This document shows, one piece after another, positions 1 through 8,563 of a DNA stretch of 64,000 nt (position 1 is the stretch's first letter; the number at the start of each line of letters is the position of its first letter). The stretch is taken from assembly GCF_001667145.1 (NCBI RefSeq), contig NZ_LZIF01000047.1:1-64000 (forward strand), given 5' to 3'. This stretch comes from Mycobacterium sp. 852002-51971_SCH5477799-a. Lineage in GTDB: Bacteria; Actinomycetota; Actinomycetes; Mycobacteriales; Mycobacteriaceae. Below the pieces are notes generated by a model. The model saw nothing but the letters and a program-made list of their open reading frames with translations, had not been told where the DNA came from and ran no database searches. A program made the translations under genes and the position numbers.

Positions 1-1068
1 GATCCGAAGCCCGCCTACGGCACACCTCCGGGCTATGGACCGCCATCCGGATACGGACCTGCGCCGGGCTACGGATCGCCGCAGCGCTTCGGTGGTTACG
101 GACCCGTCAAACCAGGGATAATCCCGCTGCGGCCGCTGACCTTGGGCGACATTTTCAACGGCGCGGTCGGCTACGTCCGGGCGAACCCGAAAGCGACGCT
201 CGGCCTGACCGCCATCGTCGTGGTGCTCATGCAGATCGTCACCAAGGTCGCATTCTTCGGACCTTTGGCCGCGGCCGACAGATTCTCCGGCGATCGACCC
301 GGCGAACTGAGCTCGGCAGTCCTGGGTGCCTGGTCCGCGTCATTGATCGGCGGCATCCTGGTCAGCTGGCTGGGCGGCATGCTGCTGTCGGGAATGCTCA
401 CCGTCATCATCGGGCGGGCGGTTTTCGGGTCACCCATCACCATCGGCGAAACCTGGATCAAGATCCGCGGGCGCCTGCTGGCCCTGCTCGGCCTGGCGCT
501 GCTGGAAGCCGTCGTTGTGGCGGCCGTTGCCGGCTTGGTCGCGGTGATCATCGGCGTGCTGGCGGCGATCGGCAGCGCCGCGGCGGCCGTAGTGCTGGGC
601 ATCCCGCTGGCGCTGACCGTCCTGGCGTTGGTGGTCTACCTGTACACGGTGGTGATATTCGCCCCGGTGCTGATCGTGCTGGAGCGGCTGCCGGTCATGG
701 ACGCGGTGACCCGATCGTTCAAGCTGGTTCGCAACGGCTTCTGGCGGGTGCTGGGAATCCGGGTGCTCGCGTTACTGGTGACATCCGTCGTCGCCAGCGC
801 AGTCGCGGTGCCGTTCAGCATCGCCGGCCAATTCGTCCAAATCAGCTCGTCCGCCACGGCGTTCGTGGTCAGCACGGCGATTCTCTCGGTGGGGGCGGCG
901 ATCGGCGAGATCATCACCGCGCCGTTCAACGCGGGGGTCATCGTCCTGCTGTACACCGACCGCCGCATGCGTGCCGAGGCATTCGACCTGGTGCTGCAAA
1001 GCGGCGCCGCCCAGGGCCCCTACGCGGCCGCGTCCACCGACAACCTCTGGCTGACACGGCCCCTGTAA
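1..1068 (+). CDS. Gly/Tyr/Pro-rich multi-pass membrane protein (5' partial)
   Basis: The reading frame is open from the first base, so the N-terminus lies outside the window. The visible start is a low-complexity stretch of GYG, PPG and PAPGYG units (about residues 5-40), followed by a hydrophobic protein with roughly six to seven membrane segments. This is the architecture of M. tuberculosis Rv3689, and the gene order that follows supports that ortholog. The membrane part resembles the glycerophosphoryl diester phosphodiesterase membrane domain family, but no phosphodiesterase catalytic domain is present, so I do not assign an enzyme activity. It ends 24 bp before the DUF4129 gene and is probably co-transcribed with it. 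Confidence 0.85.
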   Translation, partial: DPKPAYGTPPGYGPPSGYGPAPGYGSPQRFGGYGPVKPGIIPLRPLTLGDIFNGAVGYVRANPKATLGLTAIVVVLMQIVTKVAFFGPLAAADRFSGDRPGELSSAVLGAWSASLIGGILVSWLGGMLLSGMLTVIIGRAVFGSPITIGETWIKIRGRLLALLGLALLEAVVVAAVAGLVAVIIGVLAAIGSAAAAVVLGIPLALTVLALVVYLYTVVIFAPVLIVLERLPVMDAVTRSFKLVRNGFWRVLGIRVLALLVTSVVASAVAVPFSIAGQFVQISSSATAFVVSTAILSVGAAIGEIITAPFNAGVIVLLYTDRRMRAEAFDLVLQSGAAQGPYAAASTDNLWLTRPL

Positions 1069-1092
1069 GGGCCGAGCGAGGACTAGCTGAGG

Positions 1093-1746
1093 ATGCCTTC
1101 CATCGACATCGACCGCGATGCCGCGCATCGCGTCGCGCAGGACGAGCTCAACAAACCCATCTATTCGAAGGGCTCGCCCGGGCAACAATTCATCGACTGG
1201 GTCTTCGACGTGATTTACCGGCTGTTGCAGAAGATCTCCTCGGTTCCGGGCGGATGGTTCACCGCGACAGTGCTTTTCACCCTGCTCGCCATCGCAGTGA
1301 TCGTCGGCATCCATATTCTGCGACGCACCATGCGCACCCGCCGCGGCGGTGACCACTCGCTGTTCGACACCGCCCAGCTGACCGCGGCCCAACATCGCGC
1401 GACCGCCGAAAGCTGCGCGGCCGAGGGCAATTGGGCCTCGGCGATTCGTCATCGGCTGCGCGCCGTCGCCCGCCAGCTCGAAGAAACCAAAGTGCTGACG
1501 CCCGCCCCCGGCCGGACGGCCAACGAGCTGGCCCGCGACGCCGGTGCCGCGTTGCCGCACCTGGTCAGCGAATTGAGGCAAGCGGCAATGGCGTTCAACG
1601 ATGTCACCTACGGAGAACAACCCGGCACCCAGGCCGCCTACCAAATGGTCGCCGACCTGGACGACCACCTGCTGACCCGCTGGCAGGGCGGTCCGCTCGA
1701 GCCGGGCCGGCCCGCCGCAACCGAGTCGTGGGCGCAGGTGCGGTGA
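1093..1746 (+). CDS. DUF4129 domain membrane protein (Rv3690-like)
   Basis: This 217-residue protein has one clear membrane segment near residues 54-75 and a soluble C-terminal domain. The segment AIRHRLRAVARQLEE around residue 117 and the following pattern APGRTANELA are typical of DUF4129, a domain found in MoxR/DUF58 clusters. Function is unknown. It ends in TGATG, sharing one base with the start of the next gene, which implies translational coupling. Position and length match M. tuberculosis Rv3690. Confidence 0.85.
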   Translation: MPSIDIDRDAAHRVAQDELNKPIYSKGSPGQQFIDWVFDVIYRLLQKISSVPGGWFTATVLFTLLAIAVIVGIHILRRTMRTRRGGDHSLFDTAQLTAAQHRATAESCAAEGNWASAIRHRLRAVARQLEETKVLTPAPGRTANELARDAGAALPHLVSELRQAAMAFNDVTYGEQPGTQAAYQMVADLDDHLLTRWQGGPLEPGRPAATESWAQVR

Positions 1747-2885
1747 TGTCGACGATGACCGGTGCGGGTCCCGAAGCCACGCCGCGGCGCTGGCGCTCCT
1801 GGCGCTGGGCGCTCGTCACGCTCCTGGTGCTCGCCGTCATCGCCGGCATCGACGCGTATCTGAACGCACCGCGACCCGGTCCCCGCATGGACCCGGCGTC
1901 AACCAACCCTGAGGGTGCGCACGCGCTGGTGGAGTTGCTGCGCGGCGCCGGAGTCGACGTCGTCGTGGCCCACAACATCGCTGACGTCGAAAATGCGGCA
2001 CGCCCGGACGCGTTGATACTCGTGGCCGAGAGCCAAAACCTCACCGACACGCTCCTAGACCGGCTGGACAATGTCCATTCGGACCTGCTGCTGGTGCAAC
2101 CGACGGCACGGACCCGCGGGGCCCTGCTGCCCGGCGTGCGGATATCGCACGCCAAAGGTTTTGACCTCGAACCGAATTGCACGATGCGCGAGGCTGTCCG
2201 GTCCGGGCCGGTCCGGTTCGGGCTGAGCAACACGTACGAGTCCGAAGACGGCCGCGCGATGACTCGCTGCTATGACGGCGCGCTGATCCGCTTCCGCAAC
2301 GACGGACGCACCGTCACAGCCGTCGGCAACACCGACTTCATGACCAACGGCAGCCTGCTGCAATCGGGTAACGCCGCGCTGGCGATGAACCTCGCGGGCG
2401 ACCGGCCCCGGCTCGTCTGGTACGCACCGCACGACGTCGAGGGTGAATCCTCGCCCAAGTCAACGCTTTTAGAGCTGCTTCCGTCCAAAGTGTTCTGGCT
2501 CGTCGGGCAATTGGCGCTGGTGGTGCTGCTGGTCGCCGCGTGGAAGGCCCGCCGCCCGGGCCCGCTGGTGGCCGAGGAGTTACCGGTGGTGGTGCGCGCA
2601 TCGGAGACCGTCGAGGGCCGCGGCCGGTTGTACCGGTCCCGACGGGCACGCGATCGCGCGGCCGCCGCATTGCGCGCAGCCACGCTGGCGCGGCTGCTGC
2701 CGCGGCTCGGCCTCGGTGCGGGCGCTTCGCCGTCGGCGGTGGTGACCACCTCGGCCGGGCGCATCGGATCGGATCCGGCGTTCGTCTCCTACCATCTGTT
2801 CGGTCCGCCCCCGACGACCGACAACGACCTGTTACAACTTGCCCGTGCGCTCGACGACATCGAAAGGCAGGTCGCACGCCAGTGA
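1746..2885 (+). CDS. DUF4350 domain membrane protein (Rv3691-like)
   Basis: The open frame extends further upstream, but the sensible start is the ATG at 1746, overlapping the preceding stop; upstream translation is Arg-rich and runs over the DUF4129 gene. The 379-residue protein begins with a membrane segment (about residues 20-37), carries an extracytoplasmic domain with the DUF4350 pattern (TNPEGAHALVELLRGAGVDV, then ARPDALILVAESQNL), and has a second membrane segment near residue 245 followed by a basic cytoplasmic tail. In this conserved cluster it sits between DUF4129 and MoxR. Its stop overlaps the GTG of moxR2 by four bases. Confidence 0.85.
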   Translation: MSTMTGAGPEATPRRWRSWRWALVTLLVLAVIAGIDAYLNAPRPGPRMDPASTNPEGAHALVELLRGAGVDVVVAHNIADVENAARPDALILVAESQNLTDTLLDRLDNVHSDLLLVQPTARTRGALLPGVRISHAKGFDLEPNCTMREAVRSGPVRFGLSNTYESEDGRAMTRCYDGALIRFRNDGRTVTAVGNTDFMTNGSLLQSGNAALAMNLAGDRPRLVWYAPHDVEGESSPKSTLLELLPSKVFWLVGQLALVVLLVAAWKARRPGPLVAEELPVVVRASETVEGRGRLYRSRRARDRAAAALRAATLARLLPRLGLGAGASPSAVVTTSAGRIGSDPAFVSYHLFGPPPTTDNDLLQLARALDDIERQVARQ

Positions 2886-3859
2886 CACAACCCACTACCG
2901 CCCAATCCCCCACCGCTGAATCGGCGCGCGAGGCGCTGCTGGAGTTGCGCGGCGAGCTGGCCAAGGCCGTCGTCGGACAGGAGGGCGTGGTCAGCGGCTT
3001 GGTGATCGCGCTGCTGTGTCGCGGCCACGTGCTGTTGGAAGGCGTTCCGGGAGTGGCCAAGACGCTACTGGTCCGGGCACTGTCCGCGGCGCTGCAGTTG
3101 GAGTTCAAGCGGGTGCAGTTCACCCCCGACCTGATGCCCGGCGACGTGACGGGTTCGCTGGTGTACGACGCGCGCACCGCCGCGTTCGTGTTCCGGGCCG
3201 GTCCGGTGTTCACCAATCTGTTGCTGGCCGACGAGATCAACCGGACCCCGCCCAAGACCCAGGCCGCGCTGCTCGAGGCGATGGAAGAGCGTCAGGTCAG
3301 CGTCGATGGCGAACCGCAGCCGCTGCCCGACCCCTTCATCGTGGCCGCGACCCAGAACCCGGTGGAATACGAGGGCACTTACCAGTTGCCCGAGGCCCAG
3401 CTGGACCGCTTTCTACTCAAACTGAATGTGACACTCCCGCCCCGGGACGCCGAAATCGCCATCCTGCATCGGCACGCGCACGGCTTCGACCCGCGCGATC
3501 TGTCGGCGATCAAGCCGGTGGCCGGACCCGCCGACCTGGCGGCCGGCCGCGACGCCGTACGAAGCGTGCTGGTTGCCGACGAGGTGCTGGGCTACATCGT
3601 CGACATCGTCGGGGCCACCCGCTCCTCCCCCGCGCTGCAACTCGGCGTGTCGCCCCGCGGGGCGACCGCCCTGCTGGCGACGGCGCGCTCCTGGTCCTGG
3701 TTGTCGGGACGCAACTACGTCACTCCCGACGACGTGAAGGCGATGGCCCGCCCGACGCTGCGGCACCGGGTGATGTTGCGGCCCGAGGCCGAACTCGAAG
3801 GGGCCACGCCCGACGGCGTGCTCGACGGGATCTTGGCGTCGGTTCCGGTGCCCCGCTAG
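2882..3859 (+). CDS. moxR2: MoxR-family AAA+ ATPase
   Basis: The protein has 325 residues from a GTG that overlaps the upstream stop (GTGA). Walker A is GVPGVAKT at residues 54-61 and Walker B is LLLADEIN with D117 and E118; sensor and lid regions follow. MoxR ATPases work as chaperone-like partners of VWA or DUF58 proteins, and the next gene encodes a DUF58 protein, the expected partner. Corresponds to Rv3692 (moxR2). All joints from 1746 to 3859 overlap, so this is one operon. Confidence 0.92.
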   Translation: MTQPTTAQSPTAESAREALLELRGELAKAVVGQEGVVSGLVIALLCRGHVLLEGVPGVAKTLLVRALSAALQLEFKRVQFTPDLMPGDVTGSLVYDARTAAFVFRAGPVFTNLLLADEINRTPPKTQAALLEAMEERQVSVDGEPQPLPDPFIVAATQNPVEYEGTYQLPEAQLDRFLLKLNVTLPPRDAEIAILHRHAHGFDPRDLSAIKPVAGPADLAAGRDAVRSVLVADEVLGYIVDIVGATRSSPALQLGVSPRGATALLATARSWSWLSGRNYVTPDDVKAMARPTLRHRVMLRPEAELEGATPDGVLDGILASVPVPR

Positions 3860-5181
3860 TGGTCCTGACCGGACGCACCGGGTTGGTCGCACTGATCTGC
3901 GTCCTGCCCATCGCGTTGTCTCCTTGGCCGGCAACGGCTTTCGTGGTCCTGTTGCTAGTGCTGGCGATCGCGGTGGCCGTCGACGCCGTTCTGGCGGCCA
4001 GCACCGCCAAGTTGCGCTACGTGCGTTCCCCGGACCGCTCGGCCCGCCTCGGGCAGCAGGTGGACTGCGACCTACTGATCCACAATGACGGACCTCGCCG
4101 GTTCCGCGGCCAGATCCGCGACGCCTGGCCGCCCAGCGCCCAGGCGCAACCGCGCATCCACCCCATCGACCTCCCCGCCGGGCAAGACCAGCACGTCCAA
4201 ACCCGGCTCCAACCGGTTCGCCGCGGCGACCAGCGGGCAACGCTGGTGACCGCCCGATCCATCGGCCCGCTGGGGCTGGCGGGACGGCAGAGTTCGCGAC
4301 CGGTGCCGGGGCAGCTGCGGGTGCTGCCCCCGTTTCTGGCCCGCAAGCACCTGCCGTCGCGGCTGGCCAAGCTACGTGAGATCGACGGCCTGCTGCCCAC
4401 GCTGGTCCGCGGTCAGGGAACCGAATTCGACTCGCTGCGAGAATATGTCGTCGGCGACGACGTGCGCTCCATCGACTGGCGCGCCACCGCGCGTCGCGCC
4501 GATGTGGTGGTGCGCACCTGGCGGCCCGAACGCGACCGGCGGGTGGTGATCGTGCTCGACACGGGCCGCACGGCAGCGGGCCGGGTCGGCGTAGATCCGA
4601 CCGCGTCGGATCCCGCGGGCTGGCCGCGGCTGGATTGGTCGATGGACGCCGCACTGCTGTTGGCGGCGCTGGCATCGCGCGCGGGGGACCACGTCGACTT
4701 CCTCGCCCACGATCAGGTGAGCCGCGCCGGTGTGTTCGGCGCCTCGCGCACCGAGCTGCTCGCCCAGCTGGTCGACGCGATGGCGCCCCTGCAACCGACA
4801 CTTGTCGAATCCGACTGGCGGGCGATGGTTTCCACCATCGCGCTGCGCGCCCGCCGGCGGTCCTTGGTGGTGCTGTTGACCGACCTCAATGCGGCCGCCC
4901 TCGAAGAGGGCCTGTTGCCCGTGTTGCCGCAGCTGTCGGCCAAACATCGTCTGCTGCTGGCCGCGGTCGCCGACCCGCGCGTCGACCAGATGGCCGGGGG
5001 GCGCGCGGATGCCGCGGCGGTGTACGACGCGGCGGCCGCCGAACGCTCCCGCAATGACCGCGGCGCGATCGCCACGCGGCTGCGTCGCGGCGGGGTGGAA
5101 GTCGTCGACGCCCCGCCCACCGAATTGGCGCCCGCCCTTGCCGATCACTACCTGGCGATGAAAGCGACCGGGCGCCTGTAG
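3859..5181 (+). CDS. DUF58 domain protein (Rv3693-like)
   Basis: The start is taken as GTG 3859, which overlaps the TAG of moxR2; the longer open frame upstream is out-of-frame translation of moxR2. The 440-residue product starts with two membrane segments (about residues 5-45) and carries the DUF58 signature EYVVGDDVRSIDWRATARR around residue 195, followed by a VWA-like fold (VVIVLDTGR). DUF58 proteins are the partners of MoxR ATPases. The opposing SpoIIM-like gene ends 41 bp beyond; a short inverted repeat (GGCCGT/ACGGCC, 5205-5220) lies between the two convergent genes. Confidence 0.9.
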   Translation: MVLTGRTGLVALICVLPIALSPWPATAFVVLLLVLAIAVAVDAVLAASTAKLRYVRSPDRSARLGQQVDCDLLIHNDGPRRFRGQIRDAWPPSAQAQPRIHPIDLPAGQDQHVQTRLQPVRRGDQRATLVTARSIGPLGLAGRQSSRPVPGQLRVLPPFLARKHLPSRLAKLREIDGLLPTLVRGQGTEFDSLREYVVGDDVRSIDWRATARRADVVVRTWRPERDRRVVIVLDTGRTAAGRVGVDPTASDPAGWPRLDWSMDAALLLAALASRAGDHVDFLAHDQVSRAGVFGASRTELLAQLVDAMAPLQPTLVESDWRAMVSTIALRARRRSLVVLLTDLNAAALEEGLLPVLPQLSAKHRLLLAAVADPRVDQMAGGRADAAAVYDAAAAERSRNDRGAIATRLRRGGVEVVDAPPTELAPALADHYLAMKATGRL

Positions 5182-5222
5182 GTGCCGGTCATCGGGCGGC
5201 CCCAGGCCGTTGACACGGCCGC

Positions 5223-6215
5223 TCAGCGAGTCGGAACGACGTCGGGCGACTCTTCTATATCACCGCTTTCACCTGCCTTCACAGCGCGGCGGCCGAAGTA
5301 GACGATGTAGGACAAGAACGCCACCTCGGCGATGACGCCGATGCCGACCCGCACGGACGTCGGAAGCGGGGACGGCGTCACCACTGCTTCGATCAACCCC
5401 GAGACCAGGAGCACCGCGACCAGACCGACCGCGACCGAGACGACGGCGCGGCCCTGTTCGGCGAGTACCTGACCGCGAGGCCGGTCGCCAGGGGAGATCA
5501 CCGACCATCCGAGCCGCATTCCCGTTGCGCCCGAGAGGAATACCGCCGTGAGTTCCAGCAGGCCATGCGGGGCGAGCAGACCTAGCAGCAGGGCGCCCTT
5601 CCCGGCGGGAAACATCAAGCCGGCAGTGACGCCCAGGTTGGCGGCATTCTCCAACAACACCAGGGGAATCGGCAGTCCCAACACCACCGACATTGCGATG
5701 CATTGAGCGGACACCCACGAGTTGTTCACCCAGATCTGCAGCGCGAACGCCGCGGCGGGATGTTCGCTGTAGTACGACTCGACGTCGTGGTTGATCAATT
5801 GCTCGATGTCCGTGGGTGTTCCGATCAAGGACTGCACGTCCGGGCTGCCGGCGACCCACAGCGCGACGATCACGACCACGGCAAAGAACGCCGCCGCCGT
5901 ACCCACCCACCAACGCCAGGTGCGGTAGGCAACTACCGGGAACGACACCGTCCAGAACCTCTTGATCGTACTGCTCAGGGGCGCATGAGCACCGGTCACC
6001 GCGGAACGGGCCCGCGCCACCAGGCTCGAGAGCCGACCGATCAACACCGAATCCGACGAAGCCGAACGCAGCATCGACAGGTGGGTGGAGACCCGCTGGT
6101 ACAGGTCGACGAGTTCGTCGATCTCCGCACCGGATAGCGACCGGCGCCGCCCGATCAATTGGTCCAGGCGGTCCCAGGTAGGGCGATGGGCCAGCACGAA
6201 CGCGTCGACATCCAC
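5223..6215 (-). CDS. Stage II sporulation protein M-like membrane protein (Rv3694c-like)
   Basis: This 330-residue protein reads from a GTG at 6215. A soluble helical N-terminus (about 100 residues) is followed by several hydrophobic segments, with the SpoIIM/DUF95 look: RTWRWWVGTAAAFFAVV, then PHGLLELTAVFLSGATGMRLG near residue 210, which is the conserved motif of this family. It is not evidence of sporulation; SpoIIM-like proteins are common in MoxR clusters of non-sporulating actinobacteria. It is divergent from the RDD gene with 78 bp between, which must hold both promoters. Confidence 0.88.
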   Translation of the reverse strand: MDVDAFVLAHRPTWDRLDQLIGRRRSLSGAEIDELVDLYQRVSTHLSMLRSASSDSVLIGRLSSLVARARSAVTGAHAPLSSTIKRFWTVSFPVVAYRTWRWWVGTAAAFFAVVVIVALWVAGSPDVQSLIGTPTDIEQLINHDVESYYSEHPAAAFALQIWVNNSWVSAQCIAMSVVLGLPIPLVLLENAANLGVTAGLMFPAGKGALLLGLLAPHGLLELTAVFLSGATGMRLGWSVISPGDRPRGQVLAEQGRAVVSVAVGLVAVLLVSGLIEAVVTPSPLPTSVRVGIGVIAEVAFLSYIVYFGRRAVKAGESGDIEESPDVVPTR

Positions 6216-6293
6216 CCTCGGCAGCCTAATCGCACCGCAGGCACAGCTCAGTGCGGCGGGCCACACACAACCCAACCTGTACCGTTCGGAGTT

Positions 6294-7241
6294 ATGTCGG
6301 AGGTGGTGACCGGGGACGCTGTGGTGCTCGATGTGCAGATCGCCCAGCTGCCGGTGCGGGCGTTGAGCGCGCTGATCGATATCGCGGTCATGGTCATCGG
6401 TTACCTGCTCGGCCTGATGTTGTGGGCTGCCACCCTGACTCAATTCGATACCGCGCTGTCCCAAGCGATCCTGCTGATCTTCACGGTGCTGGTGGTGGTT
6501 GGTTATCCGCTGATTCTCGAAACAGCAACGCGGGGACGCTCGGTGGGCAAAATCGCGATGGGCCTGCGTGTCGTGTCCGACGACGGCGGCCCAGAACGCT
6601 TCCGCCAGGCGTTGTTTCGCGCCCTGGCATCGTTGGTGGAGATCTGGATGTTGTTCGGGAGCCCCGCCGTCATCTGCAGCATCTTGTCCCCCAAAGCCAA
6701 AAGGATCGGCGACATCTTCGCCGGCACGGTGGTGGTCAACGAACGCGGACCTCGCCTCGGGCCGCCGCCGATGATGCCGCCCTCGCTGGCGTGGTGGGCA
6801 TCGTCGCTGCAGTTGTCGGGGTTGTCCGCCGGTCAGGCCGAGGTTGCGCGTCAATTCCTCTCCAGGGCAACACAACTCGACCGTCAGCTGCGCATACAGA
6901 TGGGATACCGGATCGCCGGCGACGTGGTGGCCCGCATCGCGCCGCCGCCTCCTCCCGGCGCTCCGCCGGAACTCGTGCTCGCCGCGGTTCTCGCCGAGCG
7001 CCACCGCCGCGAACTGGCCCGGCTGCGGCCGGTCATGCCCGCGCCGGGGCAACCGCCGACAGGTTCGGCGCCGTGGCCACCGCCTGGCCCCGCATACCAG
7101 GGCCCCCCGGCTTGGCCAAGCCCGCCGTCGGGTGCGGTACCGCAACCGCCAGCACCGGCCACGGGGTGGCCGGGACGGCAACCCGGCCCCTCCGGCCCGC
7201 AAGAATCCGATGCGCCCGCCGGTTTCTCCCCGCCGAGCTAG
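6294..7241 (+). CDS. RDD family membrane protein with Pro-rich tail (Rv3695-like)
   Basis: The ATG at 6294 starts a 315-residue protein. Residues 1-150 carry an RDD domain: the ARG/ASP pair region (LPVRALSALIDIAVMVIGYLLG), hydrophobic helices and the conserved GRSVGKIAMGLRVV. The last 90 residues are extremely Pro-rich (PPPPPGAPPE, PPGPAYQGPPAWPSPPSG) and probably cytoplasmic. RDD proteins have been linked to transport; the substrate here is unknown. Faces away from the SpoIIM-like gene. Confidence 0.88.
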   Translation: MSEVVTGDAVVLDVQIAQLPVRALSALIDIAVMVIGYLLGLMLWAATLTQFDTALSQAILLIFTVLVVVGYPLILETATRGRSVGKIAMGLRVVSDDGGPERFRQALFRALASLVEIWMLFGSPAVICSILSPKAKRIGDIFAGTVVVNERGPRLGPPPMMPPSLAWWASSLQLSGLSAGQAEVARQFLSRATQLDRQLRIQMGYRIAGDVVARIAPPPPPGAPPELVLAAVLAERHRRELARLRPVMPAPGQPPTGSAPWPPPGPAYQGPPAWPSPPSGAVPQPPAPATGWPGRQPGPSGPQESDAPAGFSPPS

Positions 7242-7243
7242 CG

Positions 7244-7633
7244 CTAGCCGGCCACACTCGCCGCCATCAGCAGGACGTCGGCCACCAGCAGCGCCCAGCC
7301 GCACAGCGGAACCGCGATACCGCCCCGGCGTTTGGCGGTGAAGAACGAGATGACGATGACGACGACGGCGACCGCGGGCGCGCCGTAGAACGCGACGCCG
7401 AAGTTGATCCCGCCGTGGCCCAGGTTGGGACAGCTGCGATCGCTGCAGCCGTCGGTGCTCATTACAGCGCCGAGCGCGAAGAGCATCACGAGCGCGGCGG
7501 CGGGCACCGTCGCCAGCGCCAGCCCCCAGTTGATCCACGGCCAGGTGCTCCGGGTCCGGGCGCCATCGGGTCGCCCAGCTGCGGCCGAGCCGCCGCTACC
7601 CCTATCGACCTGCAAGTTGTTGTCGGGATCCAT
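7244..7633 (-). CDS. Small hypothetical membrane protein
   Basis: This 129-residue protein has three predicted membrane segments: about residues 33-55, 78-96 and 103-125. A short extracytoplasmic loop contains two Cys (DGCSDRSCPN) that could form a disulfide. It ends two bases past the end of the RDD gene, on the opposite strand. I do not recognise a named family. Codon third positions are GC-rich in this frame, which supports a real gene. Confidence 0.7.
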   Translation of the reverse strand: MDPDNNLQVDRGSGGSAAAGRPDGARTRSTWPWINWGLALATVPAAALVMLFALGAVMSTDGCSDRSCPNLGHGGINFGVAFYGAPAVAVVVIVISFFTAKRRGGIAVPLCGWALLVADVLLMAASVAG

Positions 7634-7763
7634 CCCGATAGTTCCTACCCGCCGTTCGGCGCATGCAAACCGCCCTGGCGGCCCGGATGGGGTCAGGAGT
7701 TCTCCAGTTCAGGCGCTCCCACCGAGATTGTTCCGACGTTCACCGTTGCATCGCGTTAGTTTT

Positions 7764-7773
7764 CGATATATCG
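7764..7773. promoter_or_regulatory. AT-rich palindrome upstream of padR
   Basis: The sequence CGATATATCG is a perfect 10-bp palindrome in an otherwise GC-rich region and is followed by TGATATTTCG, a degenerate second copy. It lies 55 bp before the PadR start. PadR proteins commonly autoregulate through short AT-rich inverted repeats, so this is a candidate operator by inference. Confidence 0.45.
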
Positions 7774-7827
7774 TGATATTTCGTAGCGCACGACCGGTGC
7801 GCAACACACAAGCGTAAGGACAGAACA

Positions 7828-8532
7828 ATGACAAACCCATTCACTCCCCCCGAGGGCCCCTTCGCCGGCCGACCCGGCTTCGGCTTCGGCTCCGGCCCGG
7901 TCGACCGGCGTGCCCTGCACGAGGCACGGCGCCAGGCCCGACGGCACTTCCGCGAGCATCTGCGCGATCATGCCGGTGGCCACGACGGCCCACTCGGATT
8001 CGGACCCGGTTTCGGACCGGGATTCGGTCCAGGCTTTGGTCCCGGCTTCGGCCCCGGTGGCCGGCGCGGCGGATGGCGCCGCGGCGGGCCGGGTCGCGGC
8101 AAGCGCGGCGACGTGCGAGCGGCCATCCTCAAGCTGCTCGTTGAGCGGCCGATGCACGGCTACGAGATGATCCAGCAGATCGCCGAACGGAGCAACGGAC
8201 TCTGGAAGCCAAGCCCCGGCTCGGTGTACCCGACCCTGCAACTGCTCGACGACGAAGGTCTGATCAACGCGAGCGAAACCGAAGGCAGCAAAAAGCTTTT
8301 CGAGTTGACCGAACAGGGCCGCGCCGCGGCCGAAAAGATCGAGACCCCGCCGTGGGACGAGATCACCGAAGGGGCCGACCCCGGTCACATGAACCTGCGG
8401 GCCGCCGTGGGTCAATTGTTCGGCGCGGTCGGGCAGTCCGCCCACACCGCTTCGGCCGAGCAGCAGCAGCGCATCGTCGACATCCTCAACAATGCGCGGC
8501 GTGAAATCTACGGCATTCTCGGCGAAGACTGA
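7828..8532 (+). CDS. PadR-family transcriptional regulator with FGPG repeats
   Basis: The ATG at 7828 follows the ribosome binding site AAGGACAG. The C-terminal half is a PadR winged helix: GKRGDVRAAILKLLVERP, MHGYEMIQQIAE, then the wing SPGSVYPTLQLLDDEGL, with a short coiled C-terminal helix. The first 90 residues are unusual, rich in Gly, Phe, His and Arg, including five consecutive FGPG-type units at residues 53-72. No equivalent lies at this position in M. tuberculosis. The function of the low-complexity arm is unknown; it may be disordered or bind nucleic acid. Confidence 0.85.
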   Translation: MTNPFTPPEGPFAGRPGFGFGSGPVDRRALHEARRQARRHFREHLRDHAGGHDGPLGFGPGFGPGFGPGFGPGFGPGGRRGGWRRGGPGRGKRGDVRAAILKLLVERPMHGYEMIQQIAERSNGLWKPSPGSVYPTLQLLDDEGLINASETEGSKKLFELTEQGRAAAEKIETPPWDEITEGADPGHMNLRAAVGQLFGAVGQSAHTASAEQQQRIVDILNNARREIYGILGED

Positions 8533-8563
8533 GTGCCTCCGGCGGGCCCTGGATGAGGCGACG

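Noticed and set aside
5205..5220. Terminator between the DUF58 and SpoIIM-like genes
   Set aside because: Only a 6-bp stem and no T-run on either strand.
7244..7633. Long leftward open frame joining this protein to the SpoIIM-like gene (5223-7538)
   Set aside because: The bridging part is Arg/Gly-rich out-of-frame translation of the RDD gene; the two real proteins have separate starts.
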